From Calliopum simillimum (lineage: Eukaryota > Arthropoda > Insecta > Diptera > Lauxaniidae): a stretch of 64,000 nt of DNA. Below the pieces are notes generated by a model. The model had not been told where the DNA came from, did not search any database, and worked only from the letters and a program-made list of their open reading frames with translations. The DNA is taken from the NCBI GenBank assembly GCA_951812925.1, contig OX638371.1, positions 36,430,101 to 36,494,100 on the forward strand, read 5' to 3'. This document shows positions 1 through 11,487 of this stretch, piece after piece. A program made the translations under genes and the position numbers. Each line of letters begins with the position of its first letter. Position 1 is the stretch's first letter.

Positions 1-558
1 TTCTTGCGCTTCTGATCCAAGCACTTCAAAAGTTCTTGTCCCCATAGAAATTTAGAAGCACTTTCACAATGATTTTTTATAAGGCTGCAGTAAGAACAAC
101 GTGAGTTCGAACCCAGCCCGGGTGATTTTTTTTTATTTGTTTTTGCTTTTTTATTTTTTTTATTAAAATATTTTTTATTAAATTTTTTTTTATTTCATTG
201 TGCTATTTTCTTCTCTTTTTTATTTAATTTTGCTTAATTGAATTGAAACTGATTGCACAATGATTCTATGTAAGGCTGCAGGAGCATTCGTATGTCAAAT
301 CCTATTTGGACAACATTTGCTTAACCCAAGGGGAAAAGAAGTGCTTCAAAAACCCTTCTGAAGTGCATCCTTTTCACCAATAAGCGCTTCCGCTACGTAA
401 GAACAATACTTTCTTTTTGACATTGCATGTCATAGGATGTAAGCGAGCAAAAGCTTACCGCAGCCTTACCAAAAAAGAGTTTTTAAAGCGCTTATTTGTA
501 ATGCTGCGGTAAGCGTTTTTTCAATAAAATTAAAAAAAAGAAAAAAAAAAAAAAAATC

Positions 559-650
559 TGGCCGCGCCAGGATTTGAATTCACGACCCTCCGCGTGCTAG
601 ATATTTTTTCTTACATTTACCAACCCTTTAGACCGCTCCACCAAGGCCCG
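559..650 (-). repeat. tRNA-derived SINE head, copy 1
   Basis: Read on the minus strand, the segment has a box-A-like TTGGTGGAGCGGTCTAAAG and a box-B-like GTGAATTCAAATCC about 50 bases later, followed by an A/T tract. The order and spacing match an RNA polymerase III internal promoter. The D-arm and anticodon-arm region is degenerate, so this is better read as the 5' head of a SINE than as a working tRNA gene. A sister copy in the other orientation lies at 1037-1129. Confidence 0.6.
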
Positions 651-1036
651 ATGATATGAAGAGGTATTCAATTTATATATTAAGCAAATGTTGTCTTGCA
701 GCATTACATAGAATCATTGTGCAATCAGTTTCAATTCAAGTAAGCAAAAGCAAATAAAAATGAGAAATTAAAATAGAAAAGTGAAATAAAAAAGGTTGAA
801 TAAAAAATATTTTAATAAAAAAAAAAAATAAAGCAAAAACAAATAAAAAAACGGGAAAAAAAAAATCACCCGGGCTGGGTTCGAACTCACGTTGTTCTTA
901 CTGCAGCCTTATAAAAAACCATTGTGATAGTGCTTCTAAATTTCTATGGGGACAAGTACTTTTGAAGTGCTTGGATCAGAAGCGCTAGAAATTTTTCCTC
1001 TTGGGAATATACAAATTTAATACCTCTTCATATCAT

Positions 1037-1129
1037 CGGGCATTGGTGTAGCGGTCTAAAGAGTTGGTAAATGTAAGTAAAAATATCTAGCACGCGGACG
1101 GTCGTGGATTCACATCCTGGTGGGGCCAG
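1037..1129 (+). repeat. tRNA-derived SINE head, copy 2
   Basis: This copy shares most bases with the reverse complement of 559-650. It has a box-A-like TTGGTGTAGCGGT, a shared CTAGCACGCGGACGG block and a box-B-like GTGGATTCACATCC, then a long T run. The family recurs in weaker form at 21165-21245. Confidence 0.6.
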
Positions 1130-1362
1130 TTTTTTTTTTTTTTTTAATTTTATTGAAAAAACGCTTACCGCAGCATTACAAATAAGTACTTTAAAAACTA
1201 TTTTTTGGTAAGGCTGCGGTAAGCTTTTGCTCACTTACATCCCATGACATGCAATGTTAAAAAGAACGTATAGTTCTTACGAAGCGGAAGCGCTTATTGG
1301 TGAAAAGGATGCACTTCAGAAAGGTTTTTGACGCAATTCTTTTCCCCTTGGGACTAACTTCA

Positions 1363-1820
1363 ATTAATACATGTACAAAGTTTTTTATTTATATGTCAAG
1401 CCAATTTTTCTTAATTAATAAAATAAAAACCAACTGAAATAACAGTGTTCATACCCCTTAAAGTTGATATTTAAAATTTTTTTTTTCCTACTTTTTGACT
1501 TTGGTGGTTATTTTAGTACGAAAAAGGTCTTATTAAGATACCATTTTATAATTTTTTTGGAAGCCTGTTGTTACATAAAAGTATTTTTTTTTCTGATCTC
1601 AAATCAAAAAATTGTTGTTACAAATGTATTTACTACCAAATTAAAGCAAATTTAACAAGAACTCCCAAAAAAATTATGAAAGGGTATCTTAATAAGACCT
1701 TTTTCGTACTAAAATAACCACCAAAGTCAAAAAATAGGAAAAAAATATTTTGTATATCAACTTTAAGGGGTATGAACACTGTAATTTCATATAAATAAAA
1801 AACTTTGTACATGTATTAAT
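1363..1820. repeat. 458-bp palindromic element
   Basis: The left end ATTAATACATGTACAAAG is matched by its reverse complement at the right end. The arms stay matched inward through the segments that include GTGTTCATACCCC and AAAGGTCTTATTAAGATACC, with a short unpaired centre near 1600. It resembles a foldback or MITE-type element with no coding capacity. Confidence 0.75.
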
Positions 1821-3284
1821 AGGACCTTTTTCATACTAAAATGGCCGTCAAAGTCAAAAATAGGAGAAAAAAAAAGGAAAAAACATAAACTTTAAACGTC
1901 CAGAACTCTGCGAAATCCTTTTAAACCTTATAAACTAAATATTCTCTAAGAAAGCTCATACAATTAGCTAAAACTTTTGTCTAAAAATATTTTCTATAAA
2001 ACATAACGGTGACCCAATAATATTTTTTCTATAAGACAAATCAGAAAATCAGTTTTAACCCCATAACTCCCCAGGTGCAATTTTTTCTTAGTCGAGACCT
2101 CCGCAATCATCTCTCAGAAGCTTCATAACCTTATGCGAAACACCCTGGATAAAAAACTATGAAATTGTGCGACATTTTTTTGACATAAAAGATTTCGCAA
2201 TACATTGCAACTGACGTTTTGATATTGTTTCCTCTAGCAACTGCGCAAGAATGAAAATTTCAAGTTGTGATTGAAGTGAGTAGTAAGTAGTACTTGATTG
2301 TGGTACTGCTTTTCATAAAAATAAAATGTATTTCATAATTTTTGTACTTCTAGAGTGACGGATTATATCGCTTATCTACATTTTAATGTTGACATGCTCG
2401 GAATTCAAAGAACTAATCAAATTTTGTTAAAAATGCTATGAAATAATAATATATTTTGTTGCCTAGTGTTCCCCGCTTTAATTTCACAAAAAAGTGTAAT
2501 ATTCAGCCTGCTTACTGGCTATGTGACATGTAGCTTTCTGATGGCGCTCACAGCACATTGCACTTACTCATATAACACGACGTGCGGTTACTACTGTTTC
2601 CATATCTCTCGTATGTGGGGAATTACTCATTGGATTTTGTCTGACAAAGAAATCAAGAAAGAAACTCGTGTTGTGTTTTTTTATTTCGGTTTGAACTTGT
2701 TTCAAATTTTTACTTTTTGATTGTGTTTTATTTTTAATTTAATTTACATGCTATGACCGCAGTAAGCAAGTTTTTAGAACCTTTTTTTATTTTGCATTTA
2801 AGAGGTGAAATCACTCTGTATTGAATTTGTGTATCATGAGGTTAACAATTTTTGTATATAATTTTAAAAAAGTTTTTTTTTCTTCTTTCTGTCAGCCCTG
2901 TCATGAAAGTTAAAATGTAATTTTTCTTTTCATCAAATAAAAGACCGCAAAATTTTAGAAACCAGCCCTTCTAAAATTTTGCTGGCATACTTATTTATGA
3001 GTTACAAATTAAAAAATGATTTCTAAAAAAAAATTTTATAAAAAAAATTAAAAATATTGATCAATCACTGGATAATTAAAGCACAAAAAAAGTTCACAAT
3101 TGTGGAAATTGTTAGTTAAGTGGTCAGTTAACTTTAAGTGATTTTTTATATTCTTGGCATAATGTACCATCCATCAAAAAGTTTAAATCGTTCTTTGATC
3201 TGTAATTAAAAATTGAAGAATTTTCTGATACAAACATTTTAAAAACTTTTCGCAAAACTGCAAATTTGATATATCAAATTTATT
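1821..3284. other. AT-rich DNA, no gene seen
   Basis: No ORF here has recognisable protein motifs, and I see no clear repeat termini. A fragment of the preceding palindrome's arm (AGGACCTTTTTCATACTAAAA) persists near 1821-1860. Confidence 0.5.
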
Positions 3285-3690
3285 TTCGTTCCCACTTGCT
3301 TGGTTAAGGAGATTTTGTTGGTTCAAGCTTAGTTACGCATAAACCGGTTTCTTTTGTCATGTTAAGAGCTTTTCAATTTGTATGAGAAATTTCGTAGTAT
3401 TTTAGCCAGAGGGATATTGTGAAAAAACTTTTTTTGACACATGCATGACTTACGTCAAAATAAAATTAAAACAGAACAAACAAATTAAAGCTAAAATAAA
3501 AAATTTTGTAATATCGGTGAATTTTTAAAAAAATAAGCACAATATTCAAAAATATAAACGAAAAAATTGCGAATACTGTTGTGATTTGGTTGACTATAAA
3601 CCAACTGTCAGAAAGTAAACTAAGTAAGCTTGGAACTTTTGGTTTTTCTTATTTCGGTTTGGCTAACCAAGGTAGTGGGAACAAGGCATT
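3285..3690. repeat. Small dispersed repeat, CTTGCYTGGTTAA...TTAACCAAGRTAG type, copy 1
   Basis: It begins with CCACTTGCTTGGTTAA and ends with an inverted form, GGCTAACCAAGGTAGTGGG. Internal blocks (AGCTTTTCAATTTGTATGAG; TGACACATGCATGA; GTCAAAATAA near AAAGCTAAAATAAAAAA) recur in the same order at 11488-12215. No protein is encoded. It is probably a short nonautonomous DNA element. Confidence 0.55.
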
Positions 3691-4594
3691 ACAACTGCTT
3701 GTGGATTTCCAAGGAATCTCTGTCAAAAAATACACATCATACATGTTTTTTACAAGGATTCGTTGAAACTTTTTATGACGGGGTAAAAATACAAAAGTTA
3801 TATTAGAAAATGCCTTTAAATAAGATAGAGCTAGCTTCTATAAATGAGAACGAATATCTCCATACAGTAATTATAAGAAAAACCGCTTACTTGAAAGGAG
3901 CTAATGATAAAGAGTAAAATATTAAAATATCTGTAACCGATAAAGGAGTAAACTAGATTTATCCAAGGACAAACGATTTTTGGATTACCCTTCAAAATCT
4001 GAAAGATTGTGTCAAAAAAGTGAGCTGAAAATTTTTTAAAATTTTTTTAAGTTCATTTAGAGGTTGCTTTATGTGCAATTTCTCAAATTTTTCGTCTTAA
4101 TGCAAGGTATTAAGAAAGTATCTCAAACTAAACATCACCATATCTATATTGTTTTTTTTTCGGTAAAATCCACAAAAGCACCAAACTTCACTTTACCGTA
4201 AAATTTTAAGCAAAATTTTGGATAAATCTTGAACAACTTAGCCCATTATTTCCTGTTTATATGGGTCATTTTGACTACTTTTTCGAAAGACTGGTTTAAA
4301 ATGCTCTACAAAAATAGTCTACGGAATTTTTACTATAAGTCACCAAACACAAGAAATCCTTAAAACTTAAAAATAATACGTAAGAAAATTTGAAAAAATT
4401 CTCAGCTCCATTTTATTACCCCATCCGTCAGATTTTTAGGTGAAATCATCGAGTTTCTAAACTAATTTGTTTTTTATTCAGTCTAATTTATACATAATAC
4501 ATAAAATGTAAATAAAAGAAAAGCAAAGTTCAACATCTTAATCATTGTAAAGAACCGATGACAATTATTCCTTCTCATTTGCTAGGGTTCACAA
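3691..4594. other. No gene seen
   Basis: AT-rich sequence without ORFs of recognisable content or clear repeat boundaries. Confidence 0.45.
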
Positions 4595-4735
4595 CAATCG
4601 TTTGCATATGGGTATATCCGAAAATAATCTCCTCTTATATGACTCAGGTTTAAAGAAATTTTTTTTTCATGTTCAATAACCAAATGTGGTGGAATATAGT
4701 CCTAGACGTATAGAATGAAATTCCCAATAAGTGAA

Positions 4736-5371
4736 CAAAATAATTTCGACCCGAGAGGGTGTCAGGAGGTAATTTTATCTAAAAATTTTGGGAAAATGGA
4801 GATTTCCGATAATATACGGGAGAGCACATATTTCAGAAGTAGTAGATATATTACGGGGCACCTTTCCAAATATTCTGGAGTAAAATTCAGAAAAATCGTA
4901 TGTGGGTCGTGTCGACAGATTAGGTTAATCCCAGTGTGCCAAACGGACTCGTTTCGGATCCGTAACGGGTTCATATTTTCGTTCTTTTTATCCGTTACGG
5001 AATCCGTAACGTATCCGTTACTGATCCGTTTGCGGGAAGGATTCCTAAAAAAAAAACGAATCGTTTTTTCTACTTTCATGGATCCGTTTCGAACCTGTAA
5101 CGTACATCAAAAACGAATTCAAAACGGATTCGCTTTTAATAATGTAAATGCTGCTTATAAAAAAAAAGAAAAAAGGGTGAAGAGCTTATTTTTAATTAAA
5201 AAAAAACAAAATAACATAAAAAAAAAAACAATAATAATTTCGACCCGAGAGGGTGTCAGGAGGTAATTTTATCTAAAAATTTTGGGAAAATGGAGATTTC
5301 CGATAATATACGGGAGAGCACATATTTCAGAAGTAGTAGATATATTACGGGGCACCTTTCCAAATATTCTG
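4736..5371. repeat. Direct duplication inside the foldback
   Basis: The segments 4736-4886 and 5238-5371 are almost identical over the shared part, including GACCCGAGAGGGTGTCAGGA and the run ending at CCTTTCCAAATATTCTGG. The first copy runs into the inverted-arm continuation; the second runs directly into the tRNA-like unit. This suggests duplication of one arm segment, or a second truncated copy of the same element. Confidence 0.8.
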
Positions 5372-5450
5372 GCCGGGAGTCGAACCCACACTCCCGGGGT
5401 ATTACTTTTTCATACACGACACGTTAGACAACTAGGCTATTAACCGATAT
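5371..5450 (-). repeat. tRNA-like SINE head
   Basis: Read on the minus strand, it has a box-A-like TAGCCTAGTTGTCTAACG and a box B, GGTTCGACTCC, near the end, with GGCC after the T-arm-like stem. A complete cloverleaf cannot be closed, so a pseudo-tRNA or SINE head is more likely than a functional tRNA. A further isolated box B (GGTTCGAATCC) occurs at about 5777. Confidence 0.5.
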
Positions 5451-6190
5451 GATGTTGACTTATCTGATGTAGACTTATTTGATGTTGAGATTTAAAGTTT
5501 GTGTATTAAACAAATTTCTGTTGTTTTTTTATAAGTATTCTGTGTTCTTTTTCTTCCCTTCTTTTGATAAAAAATGTTATATACTCAAATTTGGAATCAA
5601 AAACATTTTTTCAAACAGAGTTTGAAAAGTTTGCAAAAAATCATACGCAATAAAATAAAAAGAAAAAAAATAACACATCAAAAATATTTTTTTTATCATC
5701 ATTAAAATTAATTAAAGCAAATCCGTTTTGAGTTCGTATTTGAAGTATTTACGGAATCGGAACGGATTTGCCCAGGTTCGAATCCTACCAGAGGTGGATT
5801 TTCACCCTTTAATTTTCTTCCTTTTTTTTCTTTTTTTTATTTTTTAATTGCTAATAGGCGCATCAAAACAGTTTTTTTCTGTAAATATACAGCATTAACA
5901 TATTTAAAAGCAAATCCGTTTTGAATTCGTTTTTACATAAGTTTCGGATTCGAAACGGGCCCGCACTGTGGAATTTATTTTTTTTTTAATCGCTAATAAG
6001 CGCTTCAAAATATTTTTTTTTTTATCTAAACAAAGCGTATTGAATTCGTTTTTGATGTACGTTACGGGTTCGAAATGGATCCGTTACCTTTATGAACTCG
6101 TGATGGATTCGAAACGGATCCTCATCCGTTTTTGTGCACATTGGGATATGTCTTAATCGCTCATTACGGCCACATAACATAACAGGTTCT

Positions 6191-6318
6191 GATGTTTTTT
6201 TAATTTAAGCGCCCCATGCCGAGTAAAAAACACATTCCACCAAAAATCACGTTTATTAGCCAAAACTTAGCGTTTTTCGTTTTGTACTCGGCATGGGGGC
6301 TTAAATCAAAAAAACATC
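6191..6318. repeat. 128-bp hairpin MITE
   Basis: The left arm GATGTTTTTTTAATTTAAGC continues into GCCCCATGCCGAGTA. The right arm is the near-perfect reverse complement, TACTCGGCATGGGGGCTTAA followed by A-rich CATC. The stem is about 40 bp with a ~45-base loop. Confidence 0.75.
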
Positions 6319-6656
6319 ATATACAAAGTCGAAATATTTTTTGTTAAGGAATTTGCTTGAATTTTTTCAGAATTTAAGGACCTGTTATGTGGGCGTAAAG
6401 AACGATTTAGACTGTTTAACCCATTCTGTCGCCACGACCCACACACGATTTTTCTGAATTTTACTCCATATGTGCTCTCCCGTATATATTAACGGAAATC
6501 TCGCATTTCCCAAAACCACACACATTTGGTTATTGAACATGAAAAAAAATGTTCTTAAGACCTGGGTCATTTAACAGGAGATTATTTTCGGATAAGAATA
6601 TAAACGATTTGCCTATACATGCGGGACAGAAATACCAAATAAGAGATAATAGCCGG

Positions 6657-7336
6657 AGAGCCAGCGCTTAAAAACGACTTTGCGTTTCTAAAGGCTGGTT
6701 TTGTTACAGTCCGTTATAGTAGTTGTGTACACAAATGAACTGTCGGTCAGTCAAGCGAACTGTAGAACAGGCGGCTGATGTATGGTCTCAAACATGTCAT
6801 AATTTCGATGGTGATCAAATTAATTTCTAAAGGCTGAAAATTGTTATACAGATTGTATAATGCATATAAAAAACAATTATGTCGATCAGTCACTTAAACG
6901 TTAGAACAAGGCTGGTCAGCAGCCTCGTAGAAAAACAAAAGCAAAACACTTTTTTTACTCAAGAGGGAGGCATCTTACGAAAAAAGTGTAAATTGCATCA
7001 AATGCTTAGAATCGTTCAAGCTATACGTGCAAATTTTCATTTTTAATAAATTTTTCAGAAAAAAAAAAATTCCAAAAAATTAACACTTGTTCCTTGGATG
7101 ATTCTAAGCATTTTATGCCATGTGCACTTTTTTCGTAAGATGCCTCCCTCTTGAGTAAAAAGCGTAATTTTTTGATCACCATCGAAATTATGCCATGTTT
7201 GTGACCACATATCAGCCGCCTGTTCTACAGTTCACTTGACTGACCGACAGTTTATTTGTGTACACAACTACTATAACCAACTGTAACAAAACCAGCTTTT
7301 AGAAACGCAAAGTCGTTTTTAAGCGCTGGCTCTTAA
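6657..7336. repeat. 680-bp palindrome with shared core (copy 1)
   Basis: Outer arms of about 170 bp (from GAGAGCCAGCGCTTAAAAA on the left to its inverse ending AAGCGCTGGCTCTTA) surround an inner palindrome at 6955-7163. The inner core contains GGCATCTTACGAAAAAAGTG and its inverse. An unpaired 120-base insertion lies at about 6832-6953 on the left side only. The same core occurs at 42.2-42.5 kb and 63.3-63.5 kb inside unrelated arms. A lone copy of the outer terminus lies at about 27918-27932. Confidence 0.8.
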
Positions 7337-7453
7337 ACTATAAAATGAGCGTTGGTTATTTGCTTATCGTTGTATACAGATCCATACAGATCTTAATGGT
7401 CTCAAAGAAAATGTCTTTTTTGCAGTTAATTCTGGGTGGAACCCGACCTTTTG

Positions 7454-8480
7454 TATCCCGAGTAAAAAAAAAAACAATTTTTAAATTACGGCTGTACAAG
7501 GGCCAAATTTCATTACTTTTTTGGGCTGTACAAGGGCCAAACATGGTGTTTTTGCAGGACATTTGAGCCGTACACGATGCTTCATATGGGCTGAACATGG
7601 TCTGTACGTGGGCTGTACAATTAAATTTTACTATTGAATTGGGCTGAACATGGGCTGTACATCGGCCGTACAATTTATTGTTCTATTGAAATTTATTTTA
7701 TATGATTTTGGGCAAAGACAAAAAAATTCAAGTGTGGCTGACATCGTTAAGCTGTGCGACTCAGAACATTGATAGCCTGGGTTCGAAACCCAAGGATGGC
7801 GGAAAACATTTTTTTTATTTATTTTTTTTTCTGCCATACAAAATGGGCCTGTTACTTGTTATTTTTTAAAATGAAATTAACAATTTTTTTTTTTCATTTT
7901 AACTTTGCATTTCAAAGATTTTCTTTTTCGGCTTTTTACCTTTCAGGATTTGAACCTGGGAATCCCAAGTGTTCTGTGATACGCACGTTAACGAGTTCAG
8001 CCAAAGCCATCATTATTGAATAGCTGGCTGAAAATGTATTATATCATATTTATTCTGTCATTTTATAAGATAAAAAAATTTAAAAAAAAATTGTATTTTG
8101 ACGTCAATAGAAAAAATAAATTGTACAGCCTATGTTCAGCCCAATTCAAATGAAAAAATCAATTGTACAGCTCACGTACAGCCCACGTACAGCCCACGTA
8201 CAGCCCATGTTCAGCCCATTTCAAAAATAAAAATAAATTGTACGGCCGATGTACAGCCCATGTTCGGCCCAATTCAATAGTAAAATTCAATTGTACAGCC
8301 CATGTTCAGCCCATTTGTTTTCTACACACATTTTTATTGTGCATTTGTACAGGCCTTGTACGGCCGCATGTACAGTCTTTTGGGCTTTTTTAGTTTTGTA
8401 CAGACCACGTACGGCCTTAAAAAAGCAAAAAAGCCCACGTTCAGCCCATGTTCAGCCTTTTATCATTTTTACTCGGGATA
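7454..8480. repeat. Foldback element with dodecamer arms (ACAGCCCATGTW)
   Basis: The termini are TATCCCGAGTAAAAA on the left and the inverse TTTTTACTCGGGATA on the right. Both arms are built of degenerate 12-bp units: AYGGGCTGTAC on the left, and ACAGCCCACGT/TCAGCCCATGT on the right, with several tandem units at 8165-8220. The arms enclose two inverted tRNA-like segments at about 7735-8030. No gene; ORFs across it translate the 12-mers. Confidence 0.7.
7735..8030. repeat. Inverted pair of tRNA-like segments
   Basis: On the plus strand about 7735-7803 carries a box B (GGGTTCGAAACCC) preceded by a box-A-like segment. On the minus strand about 7935-8015 carries CAGGTTCAAATCC with a similar upstream part. 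The two face each other across a T-rich spacer, forming the head of the surrounding foldback. Confidence 0.5.
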
Positions 8481-9940
8481 TTACTCTTATCTATTACCTA
8501 CATTATTTCAAGATAATCAAAATCAAAATCTGACCACTTTTGCTACAAACAGTATAATAAATATGTATTATGTATGTACATTTATGTATGCAATTATTAG
8601 TATTATAAATAAAAATTTTATTTAAAACAATAGTATTTGAATATTAAAACTATGTAATTTAAAAATAATAAAAGAAACATTAATTTTATTAAAATGTTGC
8701 TTAAACGTATTTATTTATTAGTGCTTCTGAAATACATACTTATGTACAATAGTAGATATTTATACCTAAATCGACCATTGTTTACTTATATCTGTTCCAT
8801 TAAGATGTTCCCAAAAGCATATTTAGAGTAAAACTATATTATATACTAATTGTTATTCCTATTAACATACATATAGTATAAATAATGCAAGGATTAAATT
8901 TTAAAGATTTATGCAACGATGATGAAGAAAGTTTGTAACTAAAATTTTATTATCTTTTTTTTAAAAAAAATATCCAAACTAATTATTGGTGTAATTTAAC
9001 TAAAATGCATTTAGTTTATGTTAAAACTTTAGTGTGTTCAATTATATTTAATTTTGATAGCAAATTATTAACATAACATACATATATTAACATAATACAA
9101 TTAGTATATTCAGATGTACAAGTACCTTTAATTATTATTATTATTGACATATAGTAATATTATGGAATATCTGAAGAAACATTTGTTATATGTCTATTAA
9201 GTATTATAAAAATATATACATTTATGTACCTAGTCGAAGCAACAATATTATATAGTTATACCTTAAAAGATCACAGTTACAAAATTTAATTTAAAAAAAA
9301 AGAAATCAATTGAAATCAAAAAATATATCGTATTTAAAAATATTAGCAAAGAAATATCAAAATTCTATTTGAAATATAGTATACATATATATATTTATTA
9401 AAGCAAAACACGTTGTTTTATTTCATTATTGAAACTAAGCGCCATAGCGTTTGTGGAGCGTCAGCGTTATTTAACCATCTTTGTTTGTTTTATGTCCATA
9501 CGGTTAAATTACGCTGTCGCACAGTGCTGCGGTAGTAGGCATTTGCGTTTTTTTGTTAAAGTTTAAAATTTTTTTCTTCAGCAAATTGTCCAATTAAGAA
9601 ATCTCCTGCTAAATTTCTTTAGAGCAAAAAACAAAAAAAAAAAAAAAAAAAATAACGGGACTTGCGAACATTGCTCAAAAACGTACACATAGTGCAGATT
9701 CCATATTTTAAGATAGGGAAAATTCACAACCTCGTTCTTCCCCGTTTTCATTAATTATTTATCTGAACATACCGTAATTACGTAAAAATCAGTGATTTTA
9801 TAAAATTTACATCACAAAATTTTTTCAAATGATTCTGAACTTTTTAAAATTGATTTTTTTTACAGCATACTTTTATATGTCAAAAAGACTTTGAACTTTT
9901 ATAATTTTCATATGCTTTTTTACAGCCTAAAATTATGCAC
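8481..9940. other. Very AT-rich DNA, no gene seen
   Basis: The segment has low GC, many short TATA/ATTA stretches and no ORF with protein-like content. It lacks clear inverted repeats, so it may be older unique intergenic DNA. Confidence 0.5.
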
Positions 9941-9944
9941 ACAA

Positions 9945-10040
9945 ATTTTTTATACCCTGCACCCAGCGTATATTCACTTTGTCCTTCCGTTTGTAACGCT
10001 GAGAAGGGAGGCATGGGCAGTTATGGAAAAGTATATACAG
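9945..10040 (-). repeat. Terminal fragment of the dispersed minisatellite-bearing repeat
   Basis: The bases from TATACCCTGCACCCAGCG through TTCACTTTGTCCTTCCGTTT are the inverse of the right end seen at 23889 and 40905. Only about 100 bp remain, abutting Tc1-like sequence. Confidence 0.7.
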
Positions 10041-10880
10041 TACATAGGTCAAAGCCAAACTCGTACACCAAAGAAACTATTTTTCAATGCCCCAAAACTA
10101 AATACGTAAAAATCATTTAAGAATCTGGATGTACATTTTTAAATAGCATATTTAATCCTTCAATTTTGACAAAAAAACAAACTTGAAATTTACCGTTATT
10201 TTTGAAAATAAATAAAAAGTTAAAGAAATCAAGCATATTCAGTACCAAAGCCAAACTCGTACACCTTAACAAAATGATAATTTTTACATGAGTTGAGTAT
10301 TTAGTGAACATTATTTTGTTTTTAATTGTCATGTTTAGTCCTTTTGGCATCCTTTGAATTAGTTTTTCACAATAGCTCTGATTAATTTTTTTCGATTCTT
10401 CCATGGATACCCTTTTCAGTTCAGTTTTTGGAGAAATATAGTGCTGGTGAACTTATGCGTCCAGATAATTCCACAAGATTTCAATAGCATTCATATCTAG
10501 ACCCTGCGCCAGTTTTACGTATACATTGGGACAGTTAAGCATATTGAATCCATGATCTCATGTTACAAGAAATATGTTTGAGATCGTTATCATGGTAAAA
10601 GTACCTATCACTACATTGGCCAAGTTTATCCTTACATTGCAATAAATTAAGACTTAAAATGTTCAAATACATCTTTCCAAATACAATTTCCATGGTTCGA
10701 TTTGGATGAAATTTTGGCGCGAGAGGTTTTTGGCCTAGATCTATATATTTTGAGGCTTGAGCACCGAAATTTGGGCAACCTTTAATTTTTCCATAAGATT
10801 TTGAACCACTCCAATACATAGTAACATTAATTTGAACTTTACTCACTTTTGAGAATAAAAAAAAAATAATAAATTTCATG
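10040..10880 (-). pseudogene. Tc1-like transposase remnant (DD34E type)
   Basis: On the minus strand the reading from about 10870 down to 10255 gives Tc1-family landmarks. There is a YLNIL...NLLQ segment, then YFYHDNDLKH (the second catalytic Asp block of Tc1 transposases), then a decayed ...IEILWNYLDA (normally NPIENLW), and finally KINQSYCEKLIQRMPKGL near 10330-10390. Stops and frameshifts break it, and the N-terminal DNA-binding part is missing or unrecognisable. The phrase CAAAGCCAAACTCGTACACC occurs twice (about 10050 and 10245), probably relics of the terminal repeat. The element is inactive. Confidence 0.75.
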
Positions 10881-11487
10881 ATCACATTTTGAAAAGAAAA
10901 TGAATTTTTAACCGTCACTCCACGTTGACAGTTGCAAACGCCAATACAATAAAAAAAAAAAATCAGAAGATCAAGAAATTTCACCTGGCAGTTTTTTTGT
11001 TTTTTGTTTTCGTCGCATCTAATGGCATTCATTCAACTTTAAACCTTAGAGCGATAATGTTCAAAATTTTTACTTCAAAGAAACAAAAACAAAAGCAAAA
11101 CAAAAAATCAAAATAAAAAAAAGTTAAATGAATCAAGGTGCAATCCACCTTGAACGTCATTCTGGGCACCACCACCAACATTTGGGACACCATTCAAAAA
11201 TTGCATCTGCTACGTATTTCGATGTTGTTGCTACTTTTGCTGCTGGTGATGTTTTCGAATTTGGTTGATTTCTTTTCTACTTGCTTTATGGCTTTTGTCC
11301 TTTTATTTTTATTTTTTATGTATCCCTTTAAGGACGTTTGTAAAATTTTTATAGGCACCTAACAGCACGTATCATTTTTGTTACTTCTGTACGTTTCAGT
11401 AATTGTTGCATGGAAGTTATGTTGCATCATCGGCGCATATGTGATGAAAGACAGTCGTGGCGAAAGTGTTAAAACCGTAATTGTTTA
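10881..11487. other. No gene recognised
   Basis: A short compositionally distinct stretch at about 11130-11260 (less AT-rich) has no recognisable protein motif. It could be flanking or transduced DNA, but nothing supports a gene. Confidence 0.35.

Larger units (their letters stand above)
1..1352. repeat. Interleaved inverted repeat block (A-B'-A'-B)
   Basis: About 1-335 recurs inverted at 665-1010, and about 335-660 recurs inverted at 1028-1352. The order is A, B', A', B, so this is not a simple hairpin but an interleaved pair of inverted duplications. Both unit types carry poly-A or poly-T tracts and tRNA-like promoter boxes; the A unit has an internal box-B-like GAGTTCGAACCC near 112. This looks like insertions of tRNA-derived SINE-like units followed by rearrangement. 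No gene is seen. Confidence 0.75.
4595..6615. repeat. ~2-kb foldback element with internal insertions
   Basis: The arm from about 4595 to 4910 (containing CCGAAAATAATCTCCT and GAGAGCACATAT) reappears inverted at about 6440-6615. The interior holds a 130-150 bp direct duplication (4736-4886 and 5238-5371), a field of ATCCGTTACGG/AACGGATCCGTT-type short repeats (about 4935-5110 and 5715-6140), a tRNA-like unit and a 128-bp hairpin. The 183-codon ORF at 4715-5266 is an accident of this repeat. Confidence 0.65.

Noticed and set aside
4715..5266. 183-codon ORF on the plus strand
   Set aside because: It runs across a duplicated, inverted repeat arm and a word-repeat field; no protein motif; the opposite strand is equally open.
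5371..5450. Functional tRNA gene
   Set aside because: Box A and B are present but acceptor and anticodon stems do not close; better explained as a SINE head.
7735..8280. CRISPR-like spaced repeats
   Set aside because: Units are contiguous degenerate dodecamers without unique spacers, in animal DNA.
8098..8533. Repeat-protein ORFs with CTAHVQP units
   Set aside because: Direct translation of the 12-bp DNA repeat in a foldback arm; other frames give equally repetitive peptides.
10535..11032. Single 165-codon ORF taken as one gene
   Set aside because: Only its C-terminal half matches Tc1 transposase; the N-terminal half reads through unrelated AT-rich DNA.
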